Below are positions 1-8,082 of a stretch of DNA of 32,322 nucleotides, piece after piece. Position numbers and translations under genes: made by a program. Positions within the stretch are counted from its first letter, which is position 1, and every line of letters starts with the position of its first letter. Origin of the DNA: Planctomycetota bacterium (lineage in GTDB: Bacteria; Planctomycetota; Phycisphaerae; Sedimentisphaerales; Anaerobacaceae); NCBI GenBank assembly GCA_020351025.1, contig CP070728.1, forward strand, positions 565,892 through 598,213, written 5' to 3'. The notes below the pieces were generated by a model. The model searched no databases. It saw only the letters and a program-made list of their open reading frames with translations, and was not told where the DNA came from.

Positions 1-1484
1 TCTACATAGTTGCTTCTTAACCTAATTGCCCTCAAATATGCATCGATGGCTTTGGCAACATTTCCATGTTTATCCAGCGAGTCTGCCAGGCCGTAATATA
101 ATTCCGGCTCATAGTCAACCTGCTCCGCGTAAAAAGGCCCAACGGCAGAACTTGCTACAGCAACGCCTAAAAAAATCACCGCAGCAGCGAGCAATTTTTT
201 CCCTTGATGGGATTGGAGAATTTTCCATAATTCTGCACACCCAGCAGCAGCCAGAATGCTTAAGACCGGAATTGCCGGCATACGATATCGTGATGTTACG
301 AATACCAATATGACAGAGGCAGGGTAAAAAATCAAAAACAGCCAAATCGGCACCGGCACTTTCCGCCAGGTGAATACCACACCACCTACAGCCAGTGGCA
401 ATAATAGGCCAAAAGGAAATCCAAAACCGCTTGCTCTGAAGACTCCCAGTGCCAGTAGGGGGGACCATTTTCTAAATAGATATATGTCTACATTACGCGG
501 CATCTCCCGCGAACTTAAAAACTGTGTCGTTTTGTACATGAGTCCCTTCATAAAACTTGTTGGTTGTGTGCGTATGTAGTTGAGGGCCTTATTAGAAAAA
601 AACCTCTCTTTTTCGAATCTATCTTTTATGCCATAGTCGGTTGGCAGTTCGGTAAGTTTTCGCCAGGCAAGCCCCGGCCTTATAGTGATAGTTTCCCTGT
701 AGTTGGGATTATTACCGATATACAGATTGATACCGCCTGAATATGGGAGGATACTTGCTTTACCCACTACGCGGTAACTTAGGTACGCCGCCGGCAAGGC
801 AATGGCTGAGAAACCAATGGCAACGGTCAGCACACCCAACACAAGCCTTTTGGCGTCGATGTGTCTCCGAATCCACACAACCATCAGCCATATAAATCCT
901 GCTGTGAAAAACGGCAAAAACACAGGCCTTGTAATAATACTTAATCCGCCACACAACCCCAAAACGAAACAGCTCCATACACTCAACTTTTTAGCGACCT
1001 TAATTAGAATGAGTACCAGCGCCACCGACCAGAACGCCGCCCACCCAACCGCTAAAAGCTCACCCTCGAAGAACACCAAAGGTATATATATGGCTGTAAT
1101 GACACCAGCCAATACACCTGCCCTTTTGCCAAAAAGCTTCTTACCCAACACATACACCAATACAGATGTCAAACAGCCCAGAATCGCCTGTACAATCTTT
1201 ACCACAAGAATAGAAGAACTGCTCAACTTATAAACCAGTGATAGAAAGAGAGGATAAAACAAAGGCTGCCAGAAAAATTCATGCGTCAAAGAGCCGCCAT
1301 TGACCAGTTCTCTTGCCATCTGGTCATAGGTCAGCGAGTCCACTATAGGTGCGAAAAAAGTTGGGTTATCACTGCTGTCATACAGATAAACCGCTCTGAC
1401 GAGAGCCGCCAGCAGAAATATCGCCAGGCCGATTCCGGTCCCTTCTGACCGGATAATTTTCTTTAGTGGTTTCTTTTCGTCCAT
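1..1484 (-). CDS. GT39-like membrane glycosyltransferase with C-terminal TPR (partial)
   Basis: The frame stays open from an ATG at 1484 to the left edge (at least 494 codons, no stop), so the C-terminus is missing. After a short basic N-terminus comes a hydrophobic segment followed by VRAVYLYDSSDNP, with an acidic residue in the first external loop as expected of dolichyl-phosphate-mannose/ArnT-type (GT39, PMT_2) transferases, and then about ten hydrophobic segments. The last readable part (about residues 455-494) resembles a TPR unit (LYYGLADSLDKHGNVAKAID). Proteins of this build transfer sugars from lipid-linked donors on the outer face of the inner membrane; the acceptor cannot be told from sequence. 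It lies 70 bases downstream of queG on the same strand. The plus-strand ORFs over this region are shadows. Confidence 0.75.
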   Translation of the reverse strand, partial: MDEKKPLKKIIRSEGTGIGLAIFLLAALVRAVYLYDSSDNPTFFAPIVDSLTYDQMARELVNGGSLTHEFFWQPLFYPLFLSLVYKLSSSSILVVKIVQAILGCLTSVLVYVLGKKLFGKRAGVLAGVITAIYIPLVFFEGELLAVGWAAFWSVALVLILIKVAKKLSVWSCFVLGLCGGLSIITRPVFLPFFTAGFIWLMVVWIRRHIDAKRLVLGVLTVAIGFSAIALPAAYLSYRVVGKASILPYSGGINLYIGNNPNYRETITIRPGLAWRKLTELPTDYGIKDRFEKERFFSNKALNYIRTQPTSFMKGLMYKTTQFLSSREMPRNVDIYLFRKWSPLLALGVFRASGFGFPFGLLLPLAVGGVVFTWRKVPVPIWLFLIFYPASVILVFVTSRYRMPAIPVLSILAAAGCAELWKILQSHQGKKLLAAAVIFLGVAVASSAVGPFYAEQVDYEPELYYGLADSLDKHGNVAKAIDAYLRAIRLRSNYV

Positions 1485-1506
1485 ATGATTATGTTAGCAT
1501 TACAAG

Positions 1507-1532
1507 CATCTCAGCACAAGATTTGTGAGATG
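1507..1532. other. inverted repeat between queG and the GT39 gene
   Basis: CATCTC (1507-1512) and GAGATG (1527-1532) can pair, and ACAA/TTGT inside extends the stem across a small bulge. No T-run follows on the minus strand, so it is not an obvious terminator. It would sit in the intergenic mRNA just upstream of the glycosyltransferase start. Its role is unknown. Confidence 0.35.
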
Positions 1533-1554
1533 AAGAAATATATAGCAAATTCTT

Positions 1555-2535
1555 TTATCGAACTATATTTGCAAGACAGATTTGTGCGTTTCTTTTCAGG
1601 CAAAGGAGGGGCAGGCGTTTAATAGGAGAGTCAGTGAATTTAGCTTCAAAGGAGTCGTTACTTAAATCAAGGATTTCGTGCAGATTAAGTCTTGCCCTGT
1701 CAGGATAGAAGCTGAACAGTTTGTTTTTGCAAACCGGTGCGTTTTTTTTGTGGGGGCAGGCAAGGACACATTCATCACAGCCGAAGAGGCGGTCGCAAAT
1801 CTTTTCGGCCAGATTATCTGGTATCTGTCCCCGGTATTCAATTGTCAGGTAGCTGATGCACTTGTTGGCATCGAATTGGCCATCTGCTTTCAAAGCACCG
1901 GTTGGGCAAGCCTCAATGCACTTATTGCAATTTGAACAGCTATCAGAAATCAGCTCGTCGGTTTGTAGTTTTAAGTTAGTTATTATTTCACCTAAGAACA
2001 TCTGCGGTCCGAGAGTGGGGTTGATTAGCATGTGATTTTTACCGATAAAGCCCAGCCCTGCTCTGGCGGCTAAAGCTCTTTCGGCCACAGGTGCTGAGTC
2101 AACGCACAGCTTAAACTTAGAGTCTTCACCAGCGATAGAAGTTATAAATTTCGTTAATTCGCGCAGCTGGTTTTTTATAAACGGATGATAATCTTCATAT
2201 AGGGCGTAGTTTGCGACCCTACCCATCGGGGCAGGGCGATGGTGAAGATGAGATTGCCTCGCATCGCGTTGCGATGCTCGCAATGACGGGAGGCAAGGTG
2301 GGGTGTAATTTAAGCCGACACATATAACCGATTGGGCATTTTTTAAAAGTTTGGCGGGATTCGTGCGCTTGTCAAGGTTCTTTCGCATGTAGTTCATCCG
2401 ACCAGCGTAGCCAAAGGCCAACCAATCAGTGAAAAGTTCGAACTGCTTGTTGTCCAAGGCAGACGCGTCGCTTATGCCGACTAAGTCGAATCCTAATTCG
2501 ATCGCTTTTTGTTTTATCTCCTCAGCCAGACTCAT
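1555..2535 (-). CDS. queG: epoxyqueuosine reductase QueG
   Basis: Cobalamin- and iron-sulfur-dependent enzyme for the last step of queuosine synthesis, reducing epoxyqueuosine to queuosine in tRNA. The 326-residue protein has the two 4Fe-4S cysteine sets (C200/C203/C206 with C210, then C253/C256/C260 with C247 nearby), the conserved CVDSAPVAERALA stretch around residues 144-156 that carries the presumed catalytic Asp146, and GFIGKNHMLINP around 162-173. These match the family well. The odd part is residues about 79-103, between GLNYTPP and GRVANYALYEDYH. There a near-palindromic DNA element is read in frame and adds Arg/His/Ser-rich residues not expected in QueG. The frame is kept and all catalytic motifs remain, so the gene is probably functional. 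Confidence 0.93.
   Translation of the reverse strand: MSLAEEIKQKAIELGFDLVGISDASALDNKQFELFTDWLAFGYAGRMNYMRKNLDKRTNPAKLLKNAQSVICVGLNYTPPCLPSLRASQRDARQSHLHHRPAPMGRVANYALYEDYHPFIKNQLRELTKFITSIAGEDSKFKLCVDSAPVAERALAARAGLGFIGKNHMLINPTLGPQMFLGEIITNLKLQTDELISDSCSNCNKCIEACPTGALKADGQFDANKCISYLTIEYRGQIPDNLAEKICDRLFGCDECVLACPHKKNAPVCKNKLFSFYPDRARLNLHEILDLSNDSFEAKFTDSPIKRLPLLCLKRNAQICLANIVR
2227..2300. repeat. palindromic repeat element inserted in frame in queG
   Basis: At 2253-2284 the DNA forms a near-perfect hairpin: ATTGCCTCGCATCGC, loop GTT, GCGATGCTCGCAAT. It lies inside about 75 bases encoding residues 79-103 of QueG. Its ends resemble the dispersed small palindromic repeats with a CATTGCGAG...GCAATCTC layout seen in many bacterial genomes; that family resemblance is from memory. 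Only one copy is visible here. Confidence 0.6.
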
Positions 2536-2646
2536 AATTGTAAATTATACAATACATGGCTGTGGTAGTCACTGAACAGTTATAAATGGTCGGCAAAGCA
2601 AGTATCGGAGCAGCTGATTAAATTTGGTTTGGTTAAAGGAATAGTT

Positions 2647-4656
2647 CTATGGGGTCCAGTCCTGAGCAAATCTTGCAAAGTCGAGGAAGTTAATGATGCC
2701 ATCACCGCTAAGAGGGGCAATATCGACCGATGATTCATCTGTTAACCAGTAGCTGAGAAGTGTAGCCAGGTCCTCGAAATTGACTGAGCCGTCGTCGTTG
2801 AAGTCGCCCAATAGCGGCTGCGCTGTTAACTGACCGCTTAAAATAAGAGAATAGTGCTGTTGATTGTTTATTAAAGTGCCCTTGTAGCTTATCTGCACCG
2901 AATAACTGCCGGGTACATTTGGTGAGTGAATTAGCACCTGCTCGACGTTCTCCAATGTGTTGTCTCCTGTTGTCGCCTGGTAGTTTGGGCTGGCTGGATT
3001 TAACACGTATGGGTAATAAGTTATACCATTGGGGTCGGTAATGCGCAGGTCCAGGTCGTTTATCAAACGTGGTGATGGATTATCCAGCCCGCTGGCTGCA
3101 GTAGCAGGTGGGTCTGTCCAGCACAGGGTTGCTCGAATGGGGCTGCCACCATCGGATTCAAACGCATAGGTATTGACTATGTTGGAATCATCCAAAGCAC
3201 CTACGACAATCTTATTTCCATCTGGAAAGTCATTGTGGTCTGCTATATGGTCCGCTGCAGCTTTTGCATTCATCAGGCCCCAGCCGAACTTATAATCAGG
3301 CCCAGCATTGCCAAGGTCGTCGGCTGTGTGAATTATAAGCGCCTTCAATGTGCTTGCGCGCATTGCCTCGCCAGGAAATAACTCGCCATAGTACTGCACT
3401 AACAACATAGCTGCCCCGGCGACCGAGGGGGCGGCCATACTCGTGCCGGTATATGATGCATAGCTGGTGTCACTGCTTGCTATAGGCGAGTATAAGCTGG
3501 TGCCATTGGTCACAATGTCTGGTTTGATTCGCCCATCGTCGGTCGGCCCCCATCCACTAAAGCTGGTCATTGTTCCTTTGTTTGGGTCGCGAACACCACC
3601 CGTGACCGCATCATACACAGCCCCTACTGTCATTATATTTTTAGCAACACCGACAATTGTAATGGTATCGAAACCACCGTTGTCCCAGCCATCGTCGTAG
3701 GGGTCGGTTGTGCTATCGTACGTTTTCGTCCTCCAACGTGGGAATTTGTAGTACTCAAATGTTTCGCCATCATTTGGAGCTTTGTCGTTGCGGTCGTTGC
3801 CTGCCGCTTTAATAGGTAAATAATAAGGAGCATTGTAACAAAGTTCATCCCACAGCACGACTTCAGAGTCATAAATCCCAAAATAATCCGATTCGCGGTT
3901 TCCCCATGTACCATACCAGCGAGGCGGTGAATAGCTGTGCTCCCAGCCACATATATAACTGTACGAGTGGTTCGAAACCGGTATTGTGCCGGGTTCGTTT
4001 GGGTAGCTCATCGCTCGCGAAGTCATCTCCGAGACATCCTGGTTCCACTCGTAAGAATCAATTAATACGCTCGGTGCCATTCCCAGAGCGATCGGCTCGA
4101 CCCCTGCAGCTCCGATTGTTCCACCAACATGCGTTGAATGGTTATGATTGCTCATGCCTTCCTTAACATTTACTCTGCCCAGGAATTCTTGATGCGTGGG
4201 CCTGACAGCGCCGGCGTCCCAGATGCCCACAGTTAAACCCGCTCCGTTTACGTTATAGGGAACCGTATTTCTTATCTGGTTAACTCCTATTGATATAGCT
4301 GAGTTCACGTTGCACGTTTTGTAAACATACACCCTGTTGCCTTCTATTGCCATCAGCTCGAAAGTTGTGTTGTTGATTGTCTCCTTTGGCAACCAGCCCT
4401 GTGCTTGAGCAATTGACCATGCTGCCGCTTTTCTCTTTTGACTTTGCCCAGCCAACCGTTCAACCGCTCCTTGACGTACATTCGCGTCACTCAGGTCGAC
4501 CATAGCATCACTTTGACCTGCTGCGATGTTTGCAAAAAAATAAATCAGTGCAGCAATTATGAATGTAAAAGTTGAATAGCGATGGAGATAGAACTTAGTG
4601 CCTGCGCAGCAGGGCACGTATGTTTCGGAATGTTTATTGCAAAAAGCCCTTGTCAT
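2647..4656 (-). CDS. secreted subtilisin-like serine protease (S8) with dockerin-like C-terminus
   Basis: A 669-residue exported protease. The ATG at 4656 is preceded by AGGTAGGGTGG. Residues about 28-47 form a hydrophobic signal segment after a long basic N-region. The S8 triad is readable: Asp147 (GIWDAGA), His173 (HSTHVGG) and Ser406 (GTSMAAPSVAG), with the oxyanion Asn287 in AAGND. Residues about 490-610 form a beta-rich domain (LCWTDPP, LINDLDLRITDPNG) like the C-terminal barrel of KP-43-type subtilases. Residues 617-669 hold two EF-hand-like dockerin units (GDFNDDGSVNFEDL and SGDGIINFLDF). Such tails are common on exported planctomycete proteins and need not imply a cellulosome. It probably degrades extracellular protein. 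It stands alone, divergent from the mtnP gene. Confidence 0.92.
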   Translation of the reverse strand: MTRAFCNKHSETYVPCCAGTKFYLHRYSTFTFIIAALIYFFANIAAGQSDAMVDLSDANVRQGAVERLAGQSQKRKAAAWSIAQAQGWLPKETINNTTFELMAIEGNRVYVYKTCNVNSAISIGVNQIRNTVPYNVNGAGLTVGIWDAGAVRPTHQEFLGRVNVKEGMSNHNHSTHVGGTIGAAGVEPIALGMAPSVLIDSYEWNQDVSEMTSRAMSYPNEPGTIPVSNHSYSYICGWEHSYSPPRWYGTWGNRESDYFGIYDSEVVLWDELCYNAPYYLPIKAAGNDRNDKAPNDGETFEYYKFPRWRTKTYDSTTDPYDDGWDNGGFDTITIVGVAKNIMTVGAVYDAVTGGVRDPNKGTMTSFSGWGPTDDGRIKPDIVTNGTSLYSPIASSDTSYASYTGTSMAAPSVAGAAMLLVQYYGELFPGEAMRASTLKALIIHTADDLGNAGPDYKFGWGLMNAKAAADHIADHNDFPDGNKIVVGALDDSNIVNTYAFESDGGSPIRATLCWTDPPATAASGLDNPSPRLINDLDLRITDPNGITYYPYVLNPASPNYQATTGDNTLENVEQVLIHSPNVPGSYSVQISYKGTLINNQQHYSLILSGQLTAQPLLGDFNDDGSVNFEDLATLLSYWLTDESSVDIAPLSGDGIINFLDFARFAQDWTP

Positions 4657-4868
4657 TCCACCCTACCTCTTTTTAATGGCCATGCTTTACCAAATGGGCG
4701 CTAAGATATAACCTTTATCATATTTTAGACTAACTAAGACTAAAAATCAAGCTGAAACTCGACATATTATGAGACGAAAAGTAAGCGATGCCGGGATACG
4801 GCTTTCTATCTTGTAAATATACCTGCAAGTTTGTAACATAACGACAACTTTATAAGGAGGCCTAATAA

Positions 4869-5744
4869 ATGGAAGAAAAATTGGTCAGTATAATAGGCGG
4901 CACAGGTCTGGGTGATGCTCTTGCTGAGCATATAGCAGATAGCCACTTTTGCGATATTGATACGCCCTTTGGCAAGCCAAGCGCAGCTGTTATGGTCGGC
5001 AGATTAGGAGAAAACAAAATTGCATTTCTCAATCGCCACGGCAAGGGGCATAAACTTTCTCCCAGTGAAGTACCATTCGCGGCCAATATTTTTGCCCTGA
5101 AAAAGCTTGGAACCCACGCAATAATAGCAAGCGGTGCGGTGGGGTCGCTTCGCGAAGAAATTAGCCCGGGAGATTTGGTCATTGTTGACCAATTTATCGA
5201 TAAGACGTTCAAACGACAAAGTACATTCTTCAGCGGTTACGGAGCGGTGCACTGTGAGATGGCTGAGCCGACCTGTTCGCGATTGCGAAAGGTACTTTGC
5301 AGTGAGGCTGAGAAAATAGATGTGAAGACGCATCCAAAAGGTACCTACGTATGTATGGAAGGGCCGCAATTTTCCACACAAGCTGAATCGCTTATGCACA
5401 AGGGCTGGGGTGGTGATTTGATTGGTATGACGGCTATGCCGGAGACAAAACTCGCCAGGGAAGCACAAATCTGCTACGCTCTGATTGCACTGCCGAGTGA
5501 TTATGACTGCTGGCGACGCCAGGAAAATGAAAAAGATAAACAAGCACTTCTGGAAGAAATTATTGAAAATTTGCAAACGGCAACAAACAATTGCCTCAAA
5601 CTTATCGAGGCAGTTCTGACAAGTGACAGTAAGCTTGTCTGCGAGGACTGTTCCTGCAGAAAAAGTCTCAACCTGGCTGTCTGGACCGACCAAAAGCGCA
5701 TTGAATCATCTGATAAAGAAAGATTAGAAGTGCTTTTTGAATAA
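4869..5744 (+). CDS. mtnP: S-methyl-5'-thioadenosine phosphorylase
   Basis: Phosphorolyses methylthioadenosine, the by-product of polyamine and related SAM-dependent synthesis, to adenine and methylthioribose-1-phosphate. A strong AAGGAGG lies just upstream of the ATG. Family motifs are present in order: IIGGTGLGD (8-15), FLNRHGKGHKLSP (53-65), PFAANIFALKKLG (69-81), CMEGPQFSTQAES (162-174), MTAMPETKLAREAQICYALIA (187-207) and SDYDCW (210-215). Asp211 and Asp213 in the last motif point to 6-aminopurine (methylthioadenosine) use rather than the Asn of inosine/guanosine phosphorylases. The 291 residues include a C-terminal extension of about 30 containing a CEDCSC motif that I do not recognise. 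No other methionine-salvage gene is adjacent. Confidence 0.9.
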   Translation: MEEKLVSIIGGTGLGDALAEHIADSHFCDIDTPFGKPSAAVMVGRLGENKIAFLNRHGKGHKLSPSEVPFAANIFALKKLGTHAIIASGAVGSLREEISPGDLVIVDQFIDKTFKRQSTFFSGYGAVHCEMAEPTCSRLRKVLCSEAEKIDVKTHPKGTYVCMEGPQFSTQAESLMHKGWGGDLIGMTAMPETKLAREAQICYALIALPSDYDCWRRQENEKDKQALLEEIIENLQTATNNCLKLIEAVLTSDSKLVCEDCSCRKSLNLAVWTDQKRIESSDKERLEVLFE

Positions 5745-5753
5745 CTCGGGTGC

Positions 5754-5781
5754 TTGACAGCGGGTCGGTTACCGGTATAGT
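5754..5781 (+). promoter_or_regulatory. sigma70-type promoter for the coiled-coil lipoprotein
   Basis: TTGACA (5754-5759) and TATAGT (5776-5781) are separated by 16 bases. They start 10 bases after the mtnP stop codon and about 55 bases before the lipoprotein start, so the lipoprotein gene probably has its own promoter. Confidence 0.65.
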
Positions 5782-5834
5782 AAAGACCTGACTTTATCGG
5801 CTTTGGGAAAATTAGATTGGAAAGGACAAAAAAG

Positions 5835-6263
5835 ATGAAGAGACCAACCCACAAAGCACTCGTTTTGGCAGTTGGGATTGTTCTGTTGATTATTGCAGGA
5901 TGTGAGCAGGAGAATCTATTAGCTATAAGAAAGAGCAGACTCATTGCTATTGAAAACGAGAAGCTAAAAGAACAATTAGTACAGTGCGAGAACGAAATCG
6001 AACAGCAAAAAGAGCTGTTTGAAAAAGAACTTGAACAGCAGAAAGAAAACCTTGAGGAGGAAATCGAAAGGCAAAAAAGCCGGCTTGATGAGTGTCAAGA
6101 GAGAAAAAGGGCTCTGGAAAAAAAGACTAAAGAGATTCTTCAAGAGCAAATAGATAGTGTTTTTATGGGCGTTATGGAAGAAAACGTCAAGCTGCGCAGG
6201 GAAAATGAAGACCTCAAGGCCCAAATAAAACAACTCAGCGAAGAAGCGGGGGAAGGTGAGTAG
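5835..6263 (+). CDS. small coiled-coil lipoprotein
   Basis: Start chosen at the ATG at 5835, which has AAAGGA about 8 bases upstream; the frame opens earlier at a TTG (5817) without a matching site. The 142-residue product begins MKRPTHK, has a hydrophobic run and a lipobox IAGC with Cys23, so it should be lipid-anchored. The remainder is almost pure Glu/Lys/Gln-rich helix (for example QQKELFEKELEQQKENLEEE) with heptad character to the end, implying a long coiled coil. I do not recognise a family. A structural or tethering role in the envelope is plausible but inferred. It has its own promoter and is convergent with pyrG. Confidence 0.75.
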   Translation: MKRPTHKALVLAVGIVLLIIAGCEQENLLAIRKSRLIAIENEKLKEQLVQCENEIEQQKELFEKELEQQKENLEEEIERQKSRLDECQERKRALEKKTKEILQEQIDSVFMGVMEENVKLRRENEDLKAQIKQLSEEAGEGE

Positions 6264-6293
6264 GTTTTTAACCTTTATAATTATAATGTGGCG

Positions 6294-8069
6294 TTAGTTA
6301 GTACGACTGCAAACTTTTTGAGTAGCTTCTATACAATCAGGCAGTTTTTCATTGGGGTAATGTTTTTGCATTGCCGCTGCAACAAAGCCTACAAACATCG
6401 GTTGGGGCTTTAATGGACGAGAAGTCAAGCACGGATGCGCCTGTGTGCCTAAAAAAAATGGGTGGCTGGCCAGTTCCAGGATTTGCATAATCGGCTGATT
6501 CGGGGCTTTTCCGGAGAATACCATGCCGGCCTTTTCCAGTTGTTCAATATATCGCGGGTCAACCTCGTAACGATGTCTAAAGCGCATTCTAATCGAATCT
6601 GCCTTGCCAAAAAGCTTCCATGCCAGTGTTTCAGGTTTTAATTCTATGTCTCTGCCGCCGAGTCGCATATTTCCACCGAGCCCTTCTATTTTCTTCTGTT
6701 CAGGCAGTATGTCGATTACCGGCTCGGGGCCACCTGGTTCAACTTCCGTGCTGTTGGCCCTGGTCAGGCCGCAAACATTACGGGCAAATTCTACAACTGC
6801 CATTTGAAAGCCAAAGCACAGTCCAAGGTAAGGCAGATTGTTTTCTCTGGCATATTTTGCGCAGACTATTTTTCCTTCGGCTCCACGGGTACCAAAGCCG
6901 CCGGGGACAATTATAGCGTCAACGTCAGCGAGATGCTCAGATGCGTTTTTGTCAGTAATATCGGTTGTCTCAATCCATGTTACCTTAGCCTCACAGCCGA
7001 GTGCGGTACCCGCATGCTCAAGGGCATTGATTATCGAGGCATAGCTGTCGCGGACGGATGTATATTTGCCCGTGATGCCGATGGTTACTTCACGCTTGGC
7101 AGTACCGATTTTGTCGGTGAAATCACACCACCGCGCCCAGAGCTTGCGTTCATGCCGCAGATTGATTCTGTCTTCTATTTTGAGCAGTCTTAAAACTTCG
7201 AAATCCAAGCCGGCATCTCTTAGCATCGCCGGTATCATGTAGATACTGGCAGAATCGGGGACGCTTATAACCCTTTTTAAGGGGACATTGCTGTATATAC
7301 TTATCTTCTCTCGAACCTTTTCAGTAACGGGATTGGCTGCTCTGCAGGCGATAATATCCGGCTGAACGCCGCATTGCATAAGCTGCTTTATTCCTAACTG
7401 GGCGGCTTTTGATTTCTGCTCACCGAGGGTTTTCGGCTCGAGTATATATGTCAGAGCTACAAAGCAGCAACTATTTGGTCCATCTTCATAAGCCAGTTCG
7501 CGCATCGCCTCGATGAAGTAAGCATTTTCCAAATCGCCGACCGTGCCGCCAATCTCGACAAAAACCATATCGGCATCGGTTTCAGCAGCTAACTGGCGTA
7601 GTTTTAATTTAACTTCACCAGTAACATGTGGAATCATTTGCACATCCCTACCGAGATAGTCGCCGTGTCGTTCCTTGTGCAGGATTGAGCTGAATATCTG
7701 TCCGCTTGTAGCAAAGTTTGCTCTGGTTAAGTTCTGGTCGAGCATCCTCTCATATGTACCCAAATCCATATCGCATTCCATTCCATCGTCCAGTACGAAC
7801 ACCTCACCGTGGCGGAAGGGATTTAACGTTCCTGAATCAATGTTGAGATAGCCTTCAAGCTTGATTGGTGCAACTTTCAGGCCCTTATCCTGCATAAGCT
7901 TGGCAAGACACGATGAAAATATTCCCTTGCCCAGTCCGCTCAGTACGGTACCGAAGACAAAACAATATCGGGCTTTGCCCTTTCTGTATCCAGCCGGTAC
8001 AGGCGAGAAAAATTCGCTATCGGTTGAAATGTCACTGACGGACGCCAATAAATCTTTATCTTTCGACAT
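6294..8069 (-). CDS. pyrG: CTP synthase, divergent, with altered glutaminase triad
   Basis: Makes CTP from UTP, ATP and glutamine. The ATG at 8069 follows AAAGGAGTGCAG, so the product is 591 residues; an upstream start at 8123 would overlap kdsB and lacks this site. The N-terminal synthase domain has the P-loop-like FGTVLSGLGKG (39-49), a KLEGYLNIDSGTLNPFRHGEVF stretch where usual enzymes read [22 protein letters not shown], and FVEIGGTVGDLE with the metal-binding Glu172. The C-terminal class I glutaminase domain has the nucleophile Cys418 (GLCFGFQ) and His545 (QAHPCLTS). The triad Glu expected two residues after His is Cys547 (codon TGC). The product is about 50 residues longer than typical CTP synthases. 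It lies 13 bases downstream of kdsB. Confidence 0.9.
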   Translation of the reverse strand: MSKDKDLLASVSDISTDSEFFSPVPAGYRKGKARYCFVFGTVLSGLGKGIFSSCLAKLMQDKGLKVAPIKLEGYLNIDSGTLNPFRHGEVFVLDDGMECDMDLGTYERMLDQNLTRANFATSGQIFSSILHKERHGDYLGRDVQMIPHVTGEVKLKLRQLAAETDADMVFVEIGGTVGDLENAYFIEAMRELAYEDGPNSCCFVALTYILEPKTLGEQKSKAAQLGIKQLMQCGVQPDIIACRAANPVTEKVREKISIYSNVPLKRVISVPDSASIYMIPAMLRDAGLDFEVLRLLKIEDRINLRHERKLWARWCDFTDKIGTAKREVTIGITGKYTSVRDSYASIINALEHAGTALGCEAKVTWIETTDITDKNASEHLADVDAIIVPGGFGTRGAEGKIVCAKYARENNLPYLGLCFGFQMAVVEFARNVCGLTRANSTEVEPGGPEPVIDILPEQKKIEGLGGNMRLGGRDIELKPETLAWKLFGKADSIRMRFRHRYEVDPRYIEQLEKAGMVFSGKAPNQPIMQILELASHPFFLGTQAHPCLTSRPLKPQPMFVGFVAAAMQKHYPNEKLPDCIEATQKVCSRTN

Positions 8070-8082
8070 CTGCACTCCTTTT

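Noticed and set aside
26-1233. Several ORFs on both strands over 26-1233
   Set aside because: They are out of frame with the long open frame from 1484 to the left edge, which has membrane-protein and TPR character; none has a ribosome site or family resemblance.
4740-4868. Riboswitch upstream of mtnP
   Set aside because: Only a small GCCG-GGATA-CGGC hairpin is visible; no SAM or other riboswitch core could be matched.
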